From Lunularia cruciata (taxonomy: Eukaryota; Streptophyta; Marchantiopsida; Lunulariales; Lunulariaceae), in the NCBI GenBank assembly GCA_948567375.1, contig OX419757.1, positions 67,587,836 to 67,651,835 on the forward strand: a DNA stretch of 64,000 nucleotides, in the 5' to 3' direction. Below the pieces are notes generated by a model. The model searched no databases, was not told where the DNA came from, and saw only the letters and a program-made list of their open reading frames with translations. Shown piece after piece: positions 11,290 to 23,359 of the stretch. The position numbers and the translations under genes were made by a program. Numbering within the stretch: position 1 is the first letter of the stretch; every line of letters begins with the position of its first letter.

Positions 11290-11525
11290 TATAGTAATGG
11301 TATAAGCCTGCCTGATTGTGAGACTTACTAGTCGAACAAAGAAGAAAGTCGGCCATAGTGATCCGGGAGTCCCATGTGGAAGGGCTCTTGCTCAACGGAT
11401 CAAAGGTACGCCGGGGATAACATGCTAATGACTCCCAAGAGCTCTTATCGACAGAGTCGTTTGGCACCTCGATGTTGACTCATCACATCCTAGGTTTGAA
11501 GAAGGTTACAAGGGTTCAATTGTTC
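11290..11525 (+). rRNA. rrn26: Mitochondrial-type 26S rRNA (rrn26) fragment
   Basis: This 236-bp piece does not match the nuclear 26S. It reads as a bacterial-type large-subunit rRNA: GTCGGCCATAGTGATCCGGG, CTCAACGGATCAAAGG, GGGGATAACA, TTTGGCACCTCGATG and CATCACATCCT. The variable stretch GACTCCCAAGAGCTCTTATC fits the plant mitochondrial version better than the plastid one, from my memory of those genes. It covers part of the peptidyl-transferase region near the 3' end of the gene. It is joined directly to nuclear 26S at 11289/11290, perhaps through microhomology (GCCTG occurs on both sides of the join), and to E3 integrase at 11525/11526. It is degraded and non-functional. Confidence 0.85.
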
Positions 11526-12330
11526 TACCAATCGGAGTAAGGTGTCCCTACTCTCTTGCTCATCCAAAGTAAAGCCCCGATCCATGTCCTCAATAGTGCA
11601 ATTCTCCCTCTTTATTTGTCCATTAATTTGTAGATAGTAAGCTGTGGACATAGCCAATTTGGTTTTGAAGAACCCAAAGAGTGTTCTCCAAAACAAACTA
11701 GTGAATGGAGTGCCTCTATCTATGATGAGCACTCAAGATAAGCCATGATGGGAAAAGATTGCATCTAAGTACAATTGAGCTAGTTGCGAGGCAGTCACAT
11801 CCTTGGTGGTGGGACGTACATGAATCATTTTGCTGAGTCAGTTGACAAAGATTATGATGGAATCCAACCCAAAGGTGGTCTTGGGCAATTCACAAACTGA
11901 ATCCATGCTTACTTGTTCCCAATGTTGTGTAGGAGTGGGAAGAGGTCAAGGAGTCTCGTGGGAGCTTGATTAGAAGCCTTATTTTGTTGACAAAGTAGGC
12001 AGCTCCAAACATATTCCATCACATTATTGCTCATCTTGGGCCAATAGAGATGGTGTTTGACTGCATCCAAGGTCTTGTCCATTCCAACATGACATGCAAT
12101 GGCAGAATCATCCTAAGATGATGGTTCTTAGATCCGTATCATTAGGGATCCACAACCTCCCATCACAAAAGGTGAGTCCTTAGGTGTTGGTGATGCCTTT
12201 GGATGATTGAGCACCTTCAATTTGTGGATCAGTTTTTGAGCAGCAATAATTCTGGGCCAGAATTCAAGGTTCATCTTGATTTCCACCACCAAATTGTTTG
12301 CCATCGACATTTTGGGTGAATGAATCTGCA
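11526..12330 (-). mobile_element. E3 integrase core part
   Basis: Minus-strand translation shows an integrase-core-like stretch with DRGTPF and a downstream NGQ...E motif (11526-11732). N-terminal integrase sequence follows toward 12330. The core breaks off at the rDNA block and continues as FAYNN-type sequence on the far side (6805). This indicates insertion of the block into a once-continuous integrase. Fossil, broken. Confidence 0.75.
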
Positions 12331-13649
12331 AGTTGCTTCTTGCCTTCTACATATCTGATTGTCATGTTGAATTGTTATCTCCATATGCCTATCAAATCTG
12401 TCAATGAGAAAGATCCTTTTGTGCTTGAGGTAGACTAGAGGTTTGTGGTCCATCTCTACCACAAATGCCTTCTCACCCAAATAGTGCTTCCAATGCTTGG
12501 TTGCAAGGACAATGGCTAGTTCTTCTCATTTGGTTGTGTGATAGTTGCATTCTACTAGTAGCAACTTGCAAGAGAAATATGCAATAAGGTGCCATCCATC
12601 CTGCCATTCTTGTTGTAGGAATGCTCCTATTGCTACACCTAATGCATATGTAGCCATCTTGATTGGACATTTTGGGTCATACCATTTCAAGATTGGTGCA
12701 TGTAGTAATGCATTTTGCAACACTTGAAAGGCCAATTCTTGTGCGGTTCCTCATATCTACCTCTTCCCCTTGCCCAATAGTGATGTTAGGGGTTGTGCAA
12801 TCTTGGAGAAGTCCTTGACAAATTGATGATAAAATCCCATCAACTCCAAGAAACTCTTGAGTTGAGTATAATCTTCTAGAGCACTATTTTTGAATGACCT
12901 CTATTCTATCTATTAACACTTGGATACCCTCCGCAATTACTCTATGCCCTAAGTAGTCTACTTCAGATTTGCCAAACTCGCACTTTGAGATTTTGGCATA
13001 TAATTGATTATGTCGTAGAATTTGGAGGACTTCTCACAGATGTTGCTTGTGCTTTGTCAACATCATACTATAGATTAAGATGTCATCAAGAAAATGAAAA
13101 TAGATTTATCCAAGTATGGATGAAATCTGTCATTCATTAAACTCATGAAAGTAGCTGCAGCATTGGTGAGGCCAAATGGCATCACGAAGTACTCAAAGTG
13201 ACCATACCTTGTTCAAAAGGCTATTTTGTGTATATCTTCTTCTTCAATCCTAATTTGGTTGTAATAGCTTTGCAAATCAAGGTTGGTGAAGTGCCTTGCC
13301 CCATTGAGCTGATCAGACAAGTCATCTATATGAGGTAATAGATATTTGCTTCACCGTTTGTTGATTTGGTCCTTTGTAATCAATGCACATGCATATTGTT
13401 CCGTTCTTCTTCACAAAAAATACAAGAGCCCCATATGGTGATACATTGGGTTGGATAAAACCCCTTCTACAAAATATACTTGATTTGAGCCTTAGACTCC
13501 TCCAATTCTTGAGGTGATAGTTGATATGGGGCCTTACAAGGAGGTGTCTTCCCAGGATGGATCTCAATTTTATGATCTACTCTCTTTTTTGGTGGTAAAC
13601 CTACAAGTAATTCATCCAAAAAAGACATCTTAGAACTCATTGACCACAT
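12270..13649 (-). mobile_element. E3 reverse transcriptase and RNase H region
   Basis: Frames at 13322-13649 show the RT entry region (SPYGALVFFVKK, then the MCIDYK strand typical of Ty3/gypsy). Frames at 12526-12735 show the RT-to-RNase-H connection (ALGVAIGAFLQQEW). VVEMDHKPLVYL, an RNase H string, lies at about 12400-12480. Order and spacing are normal for a chromovirus. Coding capacity is broken. Confidence 0.8.
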
Positions 13650-13911
13650 CTTTCAATTTTTGAAGAATTTTTCCATTGTGTTGGGCACTCTAGACTTCTC
13701 TTATTAAACCCATGAAACATCTATTTGTCTTACCAATAGATGTGGTCTTTATGACATACAAAGGCAAATCTTGCCTTTGTGATCTTCCTTTAATCCCAAA
13801 GATCTTCTATTGACTAGTTTTCACTACTTTCTTTCTCCAATCCACCATGGGATTGTAGTGCTCCATCCACAATATACCTAAGATTGCATCATAACAAGCT
13901 AGTTGTATCAC

Positions 13912-15180
13912 TCACCACTTGATTGCTTCTTGATACCCTCCTATAGAGAGTATTACCTTTCTAGGTAATGACTCAATCCTCTCTGTCTGACCATTAGGTA
14001 ACTCTACTGTGTCCTTCCCATCCTTCTCTAGTTTCATCCCCAACCTTATTGCAATAGAGTGAGACAAAAAATTCTCTATTGCCCTAAGGTCTATCAACAC
14101 TCTCATTGGATTGCCTTCTAGCATTTATCTTCCTCCTTCTTTGCACACTTGTCCTCTTCCTCCCCCTGCTTTTACTCTTCTTCACCAAGCCAGTAAGGCC
14201 GTGAGGTATATTTACTAGCAATTTTTTTCCAATGCGGTTTCCATATCTTCCACTTTAATTTGTCTCTCCATGTGATTTAGAGGTTGCTTCTATGGAGGCC
14301 AAGGGCCTCTACGATGATGAGCACGACAATTGATGGTTATGTGCCTAATTCTACCACAATTGTAACATTGTTGTTGATCTGCTTGAGCCCCTTCTTCCCA
14401 TGAGACTCCTTCTCTCCTTTCTTTGACCCATTTGTGTTCTCCTTGGAGAGGTCTTGGTCCATTGTCTCGGAACCACATGTTGCCCAATTCCATAGGTATT
14501 TGTCTACCAAAATGGTGTGTCTTGGCCTGATATTTTTGCATCCATGTTATCGCTTCACCTCCTCCAAGCATCCCTACTATTCTTTAGGCACACGCAATCA
14601 CTTCAAAAACTATACAAGGATTTTGCACCATTACCTCTTGGTGAATCCACTCTTTCAATTCTCTCTTGAAATGATCAAGAGCTTTGGCTGGACTCATATC
14701 GGTTATTGCAGTTTGTTGATCTAGAAATGCCTCTACATACTCTTGTATGATACTCTTCTGCTTCAACGCCCAGAGTCTGGTTTGGGCCACTTGTATGGAA
14801 TCCATAGATTGGAAATTCTTGAGCAGCCCTTCTTGCATGGCTGTCCAAGTGACCTCTTTTCCTTCTACCAGCAATGATCATTCCCAAACATCATCCCATG
14901 TGAGGGCTTTATTGGTCAAGTACCCACATGCAAACACACCTACAGAATGGTCAACGATCTCTGTTGTGAGCAATCAAAGGTATTGATTCATTCTTGAAAC
15001 CCAATTTTCCACTACTCCCATGGAACATTGTTCCTTATAAGGCTTGATGGTGTGTGTCTTCTTCCTTTGTAGTAACAATGTGGCTTGGTTGTTGATTGGA
15101 ATTGGTGTCATTGGCATGCATAACTCTCCAGGTACTTTGATTGCTGGTGCTAGTTGTTGAGACAACTTCTCTTCTTGCAT
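13912..15180 (-). mobile_element. E3 gag and protease region
   Basis: A retropepsin-like stretch (VLIDLRAIENF...) lies at 13912-14124. A CCHC zinc knuckle, CYNCGRIRHITINC, lies at 14290-14571. Retrotransposon gag helices (WTAMQEGLLKNF, LRELK-type) lie at about 14584-14874. Further N-terminal gag continues to 15180. In intact relatives these form the particle shell, bind RNA and process the polyprotein. Fossil, broken. Confidence 0.8.
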
Positions 15181-15910
15181 TACTTGATCCTTCTTGAAAA
15201 TTCATACTTGATTTTGCAATTCCTCTATGATCATCTTGATTTCTTGAAACTTGTTCAACATCCCCTGCATTCCTTGCATCAACTACTACAATTGCAAATC
15301 CATGATTCCTACACGATCAATGTTCACTTGCTCCCTCCTACTTCAATAGAGTGTTGGAATGATCACTTGGGATGGTGCACAAACTATGGGGACTACCATT
15401 GAGACCTTAGAGGCCATCACTTGTTGATAATATTCCTCACCAAAATTACGGACTACAAAATCCCTAAACATCACTTTGGTCTAACTACATAATGGATTTC
15501 TACTTGTGTGTTGAAAGGGTGGGGATTCAATACATTCAGATCCATAACATCATAATAGAATGTGGATTGTCAAATACCACTCTCTGTTGTATACCATCAT
15601 AGGTCAAATCACCGGGTTTGGTGAGTTCATCACTCTATCCATGAATTTTGCTCCAAAGTAATACACTAGCAATACTCTCATTTGCTTACGTTGGATGTAC
15701 ATAATCTTGATGTAAAATGGATTCAAGAATGAAAAGCTAGGTGTAGGAAATTGTCCTCTTGGTTCATCCATCACATCTGCTCTCTAAAGCCCTTCCCAAG
15801 TCTAGCCATTGCACTATGTTCTTCACCTCAAATTACTCAATTCAATAGCTTGTGCTCTTCGAAGAAGGGTGATTTACTCTCTTGGATGAAAACATTTGCT
15901 CTGATACCAT
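15181..15910 (-). mobile_element. E3 5' leader with tRNA-Met primer-binding site
   Basis: At 15898-15909 the minus strand reads TGGTATCAGAGC, the standard primer-binding site for initiator tRNA-Met. It is one base from the 5' LTR. No gene is recognised between it and gag. Confidence 0.8.
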
Positions 15911-16648
15911 TGTCATACTCCAAGGACAAGAGAAATCTTCAAGAGAGATACAAGAGAGAAAACTTAGATTTCACACTCAATCCTCTGATGCCCCAAAAGA
16001 GCATCTTCTCTTTATTACATAGCCAAGGAGGATCTCCTCCAAGGAAGCTCCACCATAGGATTAGATACATGGATATGTGACCTATCAGCAAGCTACACCT
16101 TGAGATTACTTGCTTGGATGGGTGACATGTTGGTCAAATAGGCTTTGATGGGAGGGAATCTTTTAGGGAATATTCTTGTAGGAATCTTAGAATTGCATAG
16201 ATGAGGTACCATTGGAAAGCTCTTAGTAAGAAAAACCAAAGGGAGGGAAAGCCAAATTTTTCTTTATTGGAGGAGGGGAGAATCTACACATTTTTGAGGC
16301 TTAATTCATTCATTTAGGCCTCTAAAATTACATCTAAAGTTCATGCCTATTTTGGCTTCTGCCTTATTAGTAGAAGTGCTCTTTTGGTGATACTTCTATC
16401 TAATTTACATTCTCCATCATGTGTAACATCCTTCCAAGTATTACCACTCCAAGTTTCACCTCTAGATCATATGCATAACTATTGATTCTAAAGTTTCCAA
16501 GCATGTTTCTATTTCTAGCCTATTTGTAAAAGTACTCTTTTGGTGATACCTCTAGCTAATCTACTTAGTTCGTCATGTATAACATCCTTCTAGATGTTAC
16601 CAAACCAAATTTCATCTCTAGATCATCTATCTAGCTATTGGTATTATA
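15911..16648 (-). repeat. E3 5' LTR
   Basis: About 738 bp, starting TGTCATACTCC on the + strand beside the primer-binding site. It carries the same internal direct repeat as the 3' LTR. No target-site duplication is recoverable because the outer edge of the other LTR is missing. Confidence 0.85.
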
Positions 16649-18905
16649 GGTTGTTCCAACACTTGGAAGGTTTACAATGGATGACTACCATGAGTTTAAG
16701 AGTTCACTTAGAAGAGATTGAGCTATGGAGACAATATTAGTCTTCACACTACATTTCCATGACTTTAGGCTTGGTTTTTAGGGATAGATTTGCAATACCC
16801 ACAAATTCTAGCTCTAGTAGCATTGGTGTATCCAATGGAAGTGCACTAGTTAGAGATGGTACTACTATGAGTAAAGGTTCCACTATAGGAGGTGGTGCAA
16901 TATTGGAGTTTAACCCCATGGTGGAGTTTCTTCTAGTGTTTGAGGTAGAACCACCTAGGAGTTTGGATTGACAAGTTGAGGAGCTTACATGAGTTCCAAT
17001 GGGAGACTAGAGAGAACCTATGCAAAACATACACCTACATGAGATGGCCAATCAATTTCACTCAAGGAGTTATAGAGGCCTAGATAGTCTAATTTTGTTA
17101 TGGGATCCTAGAAAACAAGTTTTGATGTAGAGCACATGATGTTATGTTATTACAAGATACCTCATCTACTTTGGTAAAGGTCTTTAGTTTAGCTAAGCAC
17201 ATTGAGCTCAACATGGTAGAGGAAAGAGAGGTGATATCTTGATTTAGTAAGGAGATCTCATCCATAATTGTTACTTCTTCTAGAGTGCAATAGAGTGCAT
17301 CACACCTTATTGGCTTTTGAGGACAAAGTGGACAACTCAGATCTTATGGAGCAAGTGGAGGGCCTAATGCAAGTAGATCCTTACCTTCATTTTTGGGTCA
17401 ACATCAACTTATGAGTGGTGGTGTTGCTTGTTGGACTTGTGGTGGACCTCATCACAAAAGAGAGTGCACTCAAGGTAGTGGATATGATACCTCTAGTGCA
17501 TTGCAACCAACACAAAGGAAATGTGACCATTGCTATAGATTGACCATACCAATGACCAATGCATTGTTGACCTTCACCAATTATGGAGTGGTAAGGCTAC
17601 TATGGTAGGTGGTAGAGGAGCTCTAGGTCATAAAGAACAAGGTGGTGGAAGAAGATCTATAGTCAGTAGGGATCCAATACTTGCACTTACTTTTGATACA
17701 ACCATGGCTACTCAGATTGAGCAATTGGAGCAAATATTGGCTAACATAGCCATAACTCAAAGGAAATTAGATTTGGGTGTTGAGGCTTCCACCTCTTATG
17801 TTAGTGATAGAGATATCTTGGACTTTATATACGTAGTAACACAAATAGATGCATCTACCATAGTGATTAGGAGTGCAATATGTCAATTTCCATATTTGTC
17901 ACCTATCTATGTATTTAATCCAAGGTTGTAGTTCTCTTTGTGGGGATATCCTTGCTATATGATAAAAACAAGGTGCTCTTTTGGGGCATCAAAGTATTGA
18001 AGAGTGAAACCTTGTGTTTTTCTTATGTTTTTTTTCTTGTGTTTCTCTTATCATTAAAACATTACTAGTAGATAGTGATAGGGTGCATGATGGACTAGAA
18101 ACTAGTCAAACACCTATTACTACACAAATTGAGTCTAGTATGATGTTGGGTGTGGCTCAATTAATTATGTGTTTCCCTTTGTTCTCAACAATTGACATGT
18201 TTACATTGGAAATTGACCCAACTCTAGTGTTCTAATAGGCTATCACACTTTGTGAAAGTAGAATTAAGTAGTTCTTGCTTCTAAAGCAAAGGGGGTTGAT
18301 AATGGAGCTGACTTGGGTGAGGAGCATGGGATTTATTCAACAATAAGTGGTTTATGGAAGGTAGCAATAGCTAGGTTGGAGGAGTTACCAACTAGACCTA
18401 CCTTTGAGCAAACTTGATTCACACTTAGAGAGTTGTCCTATTGTACAACCAACATGGGATTTTCTACTTGGTGGGACCTTCAAGGAAGGTTTGTATATCA
18501 CAAAGGTTTTTTATTAGACTTTGATGCACAAACCCTTATGTTAAAGAAGGCTATAGTTTTGGTCTTGGGCTACAAAAGACTGATGTAGAGAGGTGTTTAT
18601 TTCATATCCAAACATCTATAGAGGATGGTCCTCCACAATACATCACATGAGGGGAGCTCATTGTCTAGATTGAGCCCGATCATCCCATTGATAGCTCTAT
18701 GGTAAGAGCTTAGGCCATTGCAACAATATTAGAGTCATATGATGTGCTAGTTGGTAGAGCAGTGTTGTATCTCATAGGTTTCAATATTGACTATTGGGAT
18801 GAGATAACTTCTTATAGGCCAAGCTGGTAGTCAATTAAGGAATGTGTATGTTGCATATTGGTGCACTTTAGTAGTGATAGTCTTGGCTCACTATAATCAA
18901 GGACT
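16649..18905 (+). mobile_element. Element A, gag and protease-like piece
   Basis: This is collinear with 49520-51880 of copy B. A CCHC knuckle, CWTCGGPHHKREC, lies at 17400-17470, inside the frame 17393-17608. Upstream, gag-like sequence begins MDDYHEF (about 16680). Downstream, 18400-18890 resembles the spacer or protease-like region of the family. The right edge, ...CACTATAATCAAGGACT, is the insertion point of E1; the pre-insertion sequence can be read in copy B near 51878. Fossil, broken. Confidence 0.8.
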
Positions 18906-19599
18906 TGTGAGCCGGCTTGTCTCACACTCAAAATGAACCTCTGATGGCTATTATGGTAGCACACCATGGACTAAGAAACCAAAGAACCCCAACTCCATCA
19001 TACTCCTCCAAGGCTAACACTCCAAGACTCAAGACATTGCTCACTATAGAACTCAATGAAAGAGATATAGTTGCAAATGAAAGAATGATGAGTACTTCCT
19101 CACCCCTTGTTTATATACTTGTGAGATAGTTATGCACCAAAGTTATTAATTACTCAAGTAACTCAAGTTACTAAGCTAAAAGTCAAGTAAAGTCAAAAAA
19201 TAGAAAGGAATATCCATTCACATGGGCATATACCACAAGCATGTGATCTTATCTTGACCCAACCACTAAGTCAAGGATTCTTTCACATGGGCTATCCTTG
19301 GACTATAAAAGAATCCAAAACAAAAAGGCTTACGGACCCAAGAGTTCTCAACTCTTTCTTCAAAGCCAAACACCTAGGCACAATACCAAGTCAACACACT
19401 AGAATAGTCCAAAATAGTGGTGCTTATCTTTTCCACTTCCTCTAAAGTAAGGTCTTCTCTATCTTAGCTATGACTAACTTTAGCTAATCATGACTAATGT
19501 AGAACCATCCTTTATTTTTATATAAATAATATCTCTCAAGAACTTATAATACCAAGCTAAATATCACAATACCACACACATGCACAAATGGGTGCTACA
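18906..19599 (-). repeat. E1 3' LTR (694 bp)
   Basis: On the + strand it runs TGTGAGCCGG to GGTGCTACA, so it has TG...CA ends. It is nearly identical in layout to 25984-26673 and 37251-37939. A TATATAAA string (near 19520, minus strand) is a possible core promoter. Confidence 0.92.
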
Positions 19600-19647
19600 T
19601 TTGCACCCGGACTAAGTTTTCACTTTGTCCTCAAAGTGAAGTTCTCT

Positions 19648-21070
19648 TTACCTTCTATGATATATCTCCAACTTATCATGGTTAATCTTATCAAAGTTTC
19701 TTCCTCCCAACTCCTTGAGATCATAGACTTTCTCCACTATGAAAGGTCCAAAGTACTTAAGCAAAAACTTCTTTTGCACTCTCTTGAATTGAATAGAATC
19801 AAACAACATTACCCAATCACCTTCTTTGAAAGGCTCCACTTTCTTCTTCCCTTGCCTCTTCTTATAGCTCTCCTTTTGTTTCCTTTGGGCTTACTCCACT
19901 TGAACCATAGCAACTGCTCTTGCCTCTTCCAACTCCATGAGTTATTCATTCCTTGACTCCTCTACATCACCTCCTTGTGCTTTCTTCAATCTCCTATGAA
20001 TGCTTTGGAAGGTAGGAAGATCAAAGTGAGTAGGTAAGGTAGATTCAATACCATATACCAATTGAAATGGAGAATACTTGGTAGAAGTCTTCATGGTTGT
20101 CCTATACTCCCACAAAACTACATGAATCCTCTTGTCCCAATGATGTTTAGCTCCCTCCATTTCTACATCTTTGGCCAACATCATGCACAAGTCTGATTGG
20201 TTCTCTCTGCCAAGCCATTGGAATTTGGCTTATAGGTTGTAGTTACTCTTTGTGTGATAGAGAAATGTCATAGCATAGCTATAGTGATGCTTCATGTAAA
20301 CTCTACTCCTTTATCAGAAATCAACTCCAAAGGACATCCAAACCTAGTGATAATGCATTCATAAAGAAATCTACCAACTTCATCTTCATTCTTGTCCCTC
20401 AATGGTCTAGCCTCAACCCACTTGGAAAGATAATCAATAACTACCACAATATACCAATTGTTCCTTGGGGTTCTATTGAGAGGACATACAAAATCAATTC
20501 CCCACTTCTCAAAAGGTCCTAGCAATGGAATTGATCTAAGTGGTGGAGTGGATGTAGACTTTCTAGCAAAAGCTTGATTAACATGCCAAGTTTTGTAATA
20601 ATCAAGACAATCCTTAAAATCCCTCTCCAATGGTAACCTGCATCTAGAATCTTGAAAATAGTCACTTTTCTTGCAAAGTGTCCTCCACACACTAAACCTT
20701 CATGAAACTCCTTTATGAGTAGGATAGACTCTTCTTTACCCACTTCTCTTTGAAGTAGACCATCTTCTCCTTGGTGAAAAAGAATATCCTCCACCATTGT
20801 GTAAGGTCTAGATCTTGTTGCAAGGGACTTTCTCTCCCTAGCATGCATCTCTTCTAGATAGTTACTTCTTGTCACAAAATCCACAATCTCCTTGTACTCC
20901 ATTGGAACGTCTTGAGTGACTAAGTTTGTCATGAGCTCCTCGTCCGGGAAGGAATCATCTACTAGCTCATCTCCATCATGATCATAGGCCCTAGATAACA
21001 AATCAACATTTGCATGTTTCTTTCCTGGCCTATCCTCAATAGTGTAATCATACTCAAACAAGAGTATCAT
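19648..21070 (-). mobile_element. E1 integrase region
   Basis: Frames include a zinc-binding-domain-like start (GGHFARK, about 20560-20700) and an integrase core with WGIDFVCP, DYLSKWVEA and ISDKGVEFT (20292-20690). The typical LWEYRTTMKTST...PFQLVYG stretch follows (19942-20190), then a C-terminal segment with GDWVMLF and KYFGPF (19648-19839). Order is normal. Fossil, with broken coding capacity. Confidence 0.85.
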
Positions 21071-22436
21071 CTACCTTGCTAGTCTTCCTTCAACATTAGG
21101 GTTGTTGAAGATATAATTCAAGGCCTTGTGATCCATAATAATGGTGACTTTCACTCCAATCAAGTAGTGTCTAAACTTCTTGAGACCAAAAATCATTGCC
21201 AGAGTAGTTCTTTTTTGCTGAAACCATCTGCCTACTAGCATAAGCCATTGGATGATCATGAACATCTTGGTCTAATTGACTAAGATTGCATCCTATAGCA
21301 ACATTGGAAGCATCAATGTAGAGGACAAAAGGCTTACTCCAATCAGATTTAGCAAGAATTGGAGCTACAACAAGGGATTGCTTGAGCTCCTCAAAAGCTT
21401 TGAGAGCCTCCTTGTCTTCCAAAATCACCACGTAATCTACACCCTTCTTCATGTAGATGGTCAATGCATAAGCCTTATTGGAAAATGAGAAGATGAACCT
21501 CCTATAGTACCCAACCATCCCCAAGAATTGGCGTACTTTGTCAAGCTTGAAGGGAATGGAAGGTTTGAGATTTTCCTCACCTTCTCAAGATCAACTGCTA
21601 TTCCATCCTTGGAGATTATGTGCCCCAAAAGTATACCTTCTTCACATCCAAAAATGCAATTCTCTGGGTTAAGTGATGTATTTGCCTCATCCAAGCATTG
21701 CAAGACCTTGATTAGGTGCTCAAAGTGCTCCTCCTTGCTCCCATAGACACAAAAGTCATCAATGAAGTCTCTCACAAATTTCTCAATGAAAGGTTCAAAT
21801 ACCTTGTTCATCAACCCTTGGAATGTGGTTAGAGCATTGCAAAGCCCAAAAGGCATGACCTTGAAAGCATAAGTTCTCCAAGGTGTGGTGAATGTGGTGA
21901 GTTGTTGATGCTTTGATGCAATCTTGATTTGGTTATATCCACTATACCCATCTCCAAAATTGTACCTCTCATGACCTACAACCTCCTTCAAGATCTCATC
22001 AATGAATGGCAATGGGTAGTAGTCCTTCTTGGTAACAACATTGAGCTTCTTGTAATCCACACATACCCAAAGCTTGCCATTCTTTTTTTTCACAATTACA
22101 ATTGGAGACACCCATTCTAAATTCTCCACCTCAAAGATAAATCCAGCCCTCTTGAGTTTATCAATCTACTCCTTCACAACCAAAGATATTGATGGGCTAA
22201 TGCAACATTGCTTTTTGGCAGATTGGTCTTCCATGTGACTCCACTTCTATCTTGTGCTCCTCCAAGGTGACTTCCTTCAAATCCATGTAATTGAAAGCAA
22301 ACACATGGATGAACTTGTAGAAACTTTCCACAAATCTCACCTTCTCCTCCTTGGTAACATTTGGGCCATACTTGAGGGTAACTAACCTTCTCTCTACCTC
22401 CTCAAGTGTCAATGGTGATTTATCTGGGTCCTTCAA
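21071..22436 (-). mobile_element. E1 reverse transcriptase and RNase H region
   Basis: The longest frame (21461-22129, about 220 residues) shows the Ty3/gypsy RT series: WVSPIVIVKKKNGK, CVDYKKLN, YPLPFIDEIL, MPFGLCNA and FIDDFCVYGS, which holds the catalytic DD box. RNase H follows, with FVLYIDASNVAIG (21171-21524) and IIMDHKALNYIF (21071-21265). It is the best preserved RT in the window. Confidence 0.9.
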
Positions 22437-23287
22437 AACTCTGGCTTAGGTGCAAAATCCATAGCACACAAGGGATATATATTTGAATAAGATTCAGATT
22501 CATCCTCCTTCATGGAAGTCTCCTCTTCCATGCTTGTGTCCACACCTGAAGCTCCTTCTTCATAATCTGATTCCCAATAATTAGAATATGGTGTATCTGA
22601 ATGTGAAGTGTTGGTGGTGTTAGTCATAGGAATTGTGACTCTATGGTTTGATGGTCCAATCCTCAAGTACCCTTTGTACCATTGATCAGTTGTTCGTGCT
22701 GCTCTCAACCATGGCATCCCAAGAAGTATGTCATAGCTTGAATCCTTCAAGACTTGGAAAGTCATGAGATTTTGAACTCCCATAACTGAAACTACCACCT
22801 TATCCATCACCCCTATTGGTTAAACTTGTTGCTTGTTTGCCATACTCACCACAGCTGTTGAAGGTCTTGAGGGTATCATACCTAACTTCTTCATCAACCT
22901 TTCTGACATGGCATTCACTGTTGATCCTCCATCAACCAATATATCCTTGATTTTGTGACCATTCACTCTCACATCAATCTTGGAGGCATATTCACAAGCC
23001 TCCCATGTTGCTAGTTTGGCATCCACCACCCATATTGATACTGGAACTTTTGCTCTCTCCTTTCTCTTGCTCCTAGTATAACTCAAACCACCTCTAAGCT
23101 TCTTTCTCAAAGTAGAGTTCAAAGCAATCAATTGGCCCACTATGATGTTAGCCTTGTGACTACCAACATCCTCCAACACATTGTAGTTCCATTGTTGCTT
23201 TGAAATCAAGAAATCCTCTATCTTCAACTTCTTCCTTGGAGTCTTTGTTGTTGATGGCATTGAGGTGCAAATGCTCCTAGTAGACAT
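22433..23287 (-). mobile_element. E1 protease region
   Basis: The frame 22820-23287 contains ILVDGGSTVNAMS, a retropepsin active-site region of the form used by Tat/Athila-type elements. The next frame, 22433-22810, shows LLGMPWLRA, the second conserved protease strand. The region then leads into RT. Confidence 0.8.
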
Positions 23288-23359
23288 AGGAGTATCCTTG
23301 CTTGGAGTAAATCCTTGAGAAGAGTGAACATCCTCTACAAAACGAACTCTCTTCTTCTC

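Larger units (their letters stand above)
5368..16648 (-). mobile_element. E3: Ty3/gypsy chromovirus, minus strand, host of the rDNA patch
   Basis: LTRs lie at 5368-6086 (3' LTR, shortened at its outer edge) and 15911-16648 (5' LTR). A purine-rich tract follows the 3' LTR, and a primer-binding site matching initiator tRNA-Met abuts the 5' LTR. Reading right to left: gag with zinc knuckle (14290-15180), protease (13912-14124), reverse transcriptase (about 12740-13649), RNase H (about 12270-12735), integrase (11526-12330 and 6290-6805) and a chromodomain (about 6170-6290). The integrase is split by the rDNA/mitochondrial block 6806-11525. The element is inserted in element A. LTR identity by eye is in the high 80s percent, making it older than E1 and E2. 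Coding capacity is broken in many places. Confidence 0.85.
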
